DNA of 64,000 nucleotides from CAUPWF01 sp964367905 (GTDB lineage: Bacteria > Bacillota > Clostridia > Lachnospirales > Lachnospiraceae). Where the stretch lies: positions 35,252 to 99,251 of the forward strand of contig CAYIZP010000005.1 in the NCBI GenBank assembly GCA_964367905.1. Reading direction: 5' to 3'. The position numbers and the translations under genes are program-made. The notes under the pieces were generated by a model. It worked only from the letters and a program-made list of their open reading frames with translations. It had not been told where the DNA came from and ran no database searches. This document shows positions 61,994 to 64,000 of this stretch, in pieces (the stretch's first letter is position 1; the number at the start of each line of letters is the position of its first letter).

Positions 61994-62038
61994 TGCACAT
62001 CTCCCTTCCAATCATCACTTGTATATTCTCTTGTTATC

Positions 62039-62067
62039 ATTATCTAACTATTTATAATAAAAGTCAA
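62039..62067 (-). promoter_or_regulatory. Promoter of the RhuM-family gene
   Basis: On the minus strand TTGACT (62062-62067), a 17-base spacer and GATAAT (62039-62044). The LexA-type box lies seven bases upstream of the -35. Confidence 0.6.
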
Positions 62068-62073
62068 AAAGGC

Positions 62074-62087
62074 AGAACATTTGTTCT
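62074..62087. promoter_or_regulatory. LexA-type SOS box
   Basis: The sequence AGAACATTTGTTCT contains GAAC-N4-GTTC, the Firmicute LexA (DinR) consensus core, with matching A/T flanks. It lies just upstream of a promoter facing the RhuM-family remnant. The position fits control of that gene; regulation of the more distant deoR end is unlikely. Confidence 0.6.
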
Positions 62088-62120
62088 TTTGAAATAATAT
62101 TAGTTATTTCCTTATATTCA

Positions 62121-62154
62121 AGGGAATCCCCGAGCATATGCTCGGGGATTCCCT
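62121..62154. terminator. 34-base perfect palindrome after deoR
   Basis: Two 17-base arms (62121-62137 and 62138-62154) are exact reverse complements with no loop bases. The arms contain CCCCGAGC and are much richer in GC than the surroundings. There is no T-run on either side. It may be a terminator of the PTS-deoR transcript (22 bases after the deoR stop) or a mobile palindromic unit. Confidence 0.55.
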
Positions 62155-62176
62155 ATAAACTGTATATTTCTTTCTT

Positions 62177-62917
62177 TTACTCATCTGTAATTAATATTTT
62201 GGCATTATATCCTATAATTTTTTTGTTGGTCACTATCGTAAAATCATCAAGTTCTGCAAATTCCACACCACATATTTTATCAAATTTACTTTCATCACAT
62301 AACATATATTTTTTTAATGTTCTATCTATGGCTGCTTTTTTCATTGATGCCTCATTGATGTCAGGCGTCGTAAATGCAAATTCTTTATGAACGCCATTTG
62401 TTGCAAAAAATCCTTTTGTAAAATGATACTTTTGAACAGCTAATATTGCTTCCGCTCCCAAAATAGCTTCAGTAGATTTTTTTAGATATCCACCAATCAG
62501 AATAACCTTAAAATCAGAATTAACTAGTTTTCTTGCATGTTCTATTCCATTCGTAACATATGTTGCATGCTTTTCTTCAATAAAATTCACCATACATTCT
62601 GTTGTTGTACCTGCATCTATGTACACTAAATCATTTGGCTCTATCAACTTTGCTGAATATTTCGCTATTTTTATTTTCTCTTCAGTGTTTTTTTCCCTTT
62701 TTTCAACACTGCTCATCTCTACCAACTCATTATTTTGTTTTTTTGCAACTGCTCCGCCAAAAACCTTTGTTAAAAGACCTTTTCCATCTAGACTCACAAT
62801 ATCTCTTTGTATCGTGGATTGTGATGTGTTAAAAATTTCCATAAGTTCTTTAACTGTAATACTCTCATTCAAATTTACTAACTTTAATATCTCTTCTTGT
62901 CTGGTTTTTGTAAACAT
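62177..62917 (-). CDS. DeoR-family sugar-operon regulator
   Basis: 246 residues from the ATG at 62915-62917, with AGGAG eight bases upstream. The HTH is MFTKTRQEEILKLVNLNESI with SQSTIQRDIVSLDGKGLL. The DeoR C-terminal sugar-phosphate domain has YIDAGTTTECMVNFIEE, VTNGIEHARKLV and VILIGGYLK. It lies 11 bases downstream of the PTS gene and probably represses that operon, with a sugar phosphate as inducer. Confidence 0.92.
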   Translation of the reverse strand: MFTKTRQEEILKLVNLNESITVKELMEIFNTSQSTIQRDIVSLDGKGLLTKVFGGAVAKKQNNELVEMSSVEKREKNTEEKIKIAKYSAKLIEPNDLVYIDAGTTTECMVNFIEEKHATYVTNGIEHARKLVNSDFKVILIGGYLKKSTEAILGAEAILAVQKYHFTKGFFATNGVHKEFAFTTPDINEASMKKAAIDRTLKKYMLCDESKFDKICGVEFAELDDFTIVTNKKIIGYNAKILITDE

Positions 62918-62928
62918 ATGCAAAACTC

Positions 62929-63972
62929 CTAATTACTGATTGTTTTCTTTAATACTCCTAATAAAAGTGCCCCTACAACGGTTGATGCAAGCAAGATTGC
63001 TAAATACGCCAAAGGATTTGTAACAACTGGGAATACAAACACGCCTCCATGTGGAGCCATTAGCTCACACCCTAATAACATAGATAATCCACCTGCTAAT
63101 CCCGAAGATATTATACAAGCTGGTAGAACACGCAGCGGATCAGACGCTGCAAATGGTATCGCACCCTCTGTTATAAAAGCAAGTCCCATAATAAAGTTTG
63201 TAGGTCCTGACTCTCTTTGTTCCTTTGTAAATTTATTTTTGAATAATAATGTTGCCAGTGCAATTGCACAAGGCGGTATCATTCCACCTATCATGACAGC
63301 TGCCATAATATCATAGTTTCCTGCTGCTATACTCGCTGTACCAAACACATAGGCAGCTTTATTAAATGGTCCACCCATATCTATCGCCATCATACCACCT
63401 AATATCACACCTAATAATACCTTACTCGTTCCACCCATTGATGCGAGCCCATTATTTAATCCACTATTTATAGCACCAACAAATGGTTCAATTGCAAACA
63501 TCATAATTATCCCCATTATCAGTATTCCGACAACTGGATATATCAAAACTGGTGCGATTTTTTCAATTGTTTTTGGTAATTTATTACATACTATCTTCAA
63601 TAACTCTATAATATATCCTGCAATAAAACCTGCTGCGATTGCCCCCAAAAATCCACTACTACCATTTGCAGCGAATAGTCCACCGATAAATCCTAATGCT
63701 AAAGCTGGTCTGTCTCCAATTGCTTGTGCTATGTAACCCGCCAAAACAGGTAACATTAGTGAGAAAGCAATACCTCCTATATTTTTGAATATTGCTGCCA
63801 TCTCTGTAATTGAACCAAAATTTGCTCTTTCTGATTCTGGTAAACTATTAATATCAACTGATAATCCATCTATTAAAAATGCAATTGCAATAAGTATACC
63901 ACCACCAATAACAAATGGCAACATATGAGACACACCACTCATAAGTTTCAAAATTGAAAAAGTAAATTCCAC
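62929..63972 (-). CDS. PTS system fructose-type IIC component
   Basis: 347 residues with about nine membrane segments, starting with the IIC-Fru text KLMSGVSHMLPFVIGGGILI. GGMMAIDMGGPFNKAAYVFG and GLAFITEGAIPFAASDPLRV are the conserved IIC signatures, and MAPHGGVFVFPV is the third. The GTG start (63970-63972) has GAGGG upstream. IIA and IIB domains are not fused to it. They should be in the gene(s) beyond the window. Sugar specificity cannot be read from this. Confidence 0.9.
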   Translation of the reverse strand: MEFTFSILKLMSGVSHMLPFVIGGGILIAIAFLIDGLSVDINSLPESERANFGSITEMAAIFKNIGGIAFSLMLPVLAGYIAQAIGDRPALALGFIGGLFAANGSSGFLGAIAAGFIAGYIIELLKIVCNKLPKTIEKIAPVLIYPVVGILIMGIIMMFAIEPFVGAINSGLNNGLASMGGTSKVLLGVILGGMMAIDMGGPFNKAAYVFGTASIAAGNYDIMAAVMIGGMIPPCAIALATLLFKNKFTKEQRESGPTNFIMGLAFITEGAIPFAASDPLRVLPACIISSGLAGGLSMLLGCELMAPHGGVFVFPVVTNPLAYLAILLASTVVGALLLGVLKKTISN

Positions 63973-63976
63973 TCTC

Positions 63977-64000
63977 TTAACCCTCTGTGGAATTTACCCT
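63977..64000 (-). CDS. 3' end of a gene cut by the window edge
   Basis: The minus-strand frame reads RVNSTEG and a TAA at 63977-63979, four bases before the IIC start. It is probably the tail of the upstream PTS IIB or IIA gene, but seven residues do not allow identification. Confidence 0.35.
   Translation of the reverse strand, partial: RVNSTEG

Noticed and set aside
56530..64000. Prophage or integrative element covering the accessory end
   Set aside because: Despite decayed genes and palindromes there is no integrase, transposase, direct-repeat ends or phage structural gene.

Overview
The window comes from an AT-rich, endospore-forming Firmicute of the class Clostridia, most likely a gut Lachnospiraceae. 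The signs are an alpha/beta-type small acid-soluble spore protein, GerW/YtfJ and YtfI-like sporulation proteins, a YlbJ homologue, L27 with a cleavable N-terminal extension next to its Prp protease, a complete Rnf complex in the clostridial order C-D-G-E-A-B, a cmk-ispH-S1 cluster and a bile-salt-hydrolase-type enzyme. I cannot name the species. Almost everything is on the minus strand; only ylbJ, rpmB, apbE and one diguanylate cyclase gene are on the plus strand.

Layout. 1-2754: yhbY (cut by the window edge), obgE, rpmA, prp and rplU, a ribosome-biogenesis operon read from a promoter and probable L21 leader at 2645-2754. 2751-10120: a membrane GGDEF/EAL protein, aspartate kinase, a short RNase G, the paired radical-SAM proteins TIGR03936/TIGR03960 and a small membrane protein. 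10186-15420: a histidine operon hisZ-hisG-hisD-hisB-hisIE with a consensus promoter; its last gene carries an extra degenerate HisF-like domain. 15417-25159: recU, pseudouridine synthases, a YgiQ-type radical SAM protein, an rRNA methyltransferase, an M23 peptidase, ylbJ, a coiled-coil protein, coaD and rsmD. 25235-30214: a spore protein, recG, the yloV/yloU pair and divergent rpmB. 30271-37710: gerW, ytfI-like, a class B PBP overlapping a RodA/FtsW gene, a U32 protein and zapA. 37775-39398: ruvB and ruvA.

39426-47280 is an electron-transfer region: an HepA/Gx-type membrane protein and a NusG-II protein, divergent from the flavin transferase apbE, then DUF1883 and small membrane genes, then the six-gene Rnf operon. 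ApbE can flavinylate RnfG and RnfD, both of which keep the target motif, so the parts probably act together. RnfE has an unusual Cys-rich tail. 47312-52125: S1, ispH, cmk, a BaiN-like flavoprotein and an EamA transporter. 52246-56655: a diguanylate cyclase, mnmA and a chemoreceptor.

56747-64000 is more accessory: a two-component system with an ABC exporter of the peptide-antibiotic type, and four GTTAAG direct repeats that look like the regulator's operator; a DUF3791 gene with a truncated DUF3990 partner; a bile salt hydrolase homologue; a decayed RhuM gene behind a promoter with a LexA-type box; a long perfect palindrome; and a DeoR regulator with a fructose-type PTS IIC. No rRNA, tRNA, CRISPR, integrase or insertion sequence was seen. 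No stretch longer than 300 bases lacks a gene.
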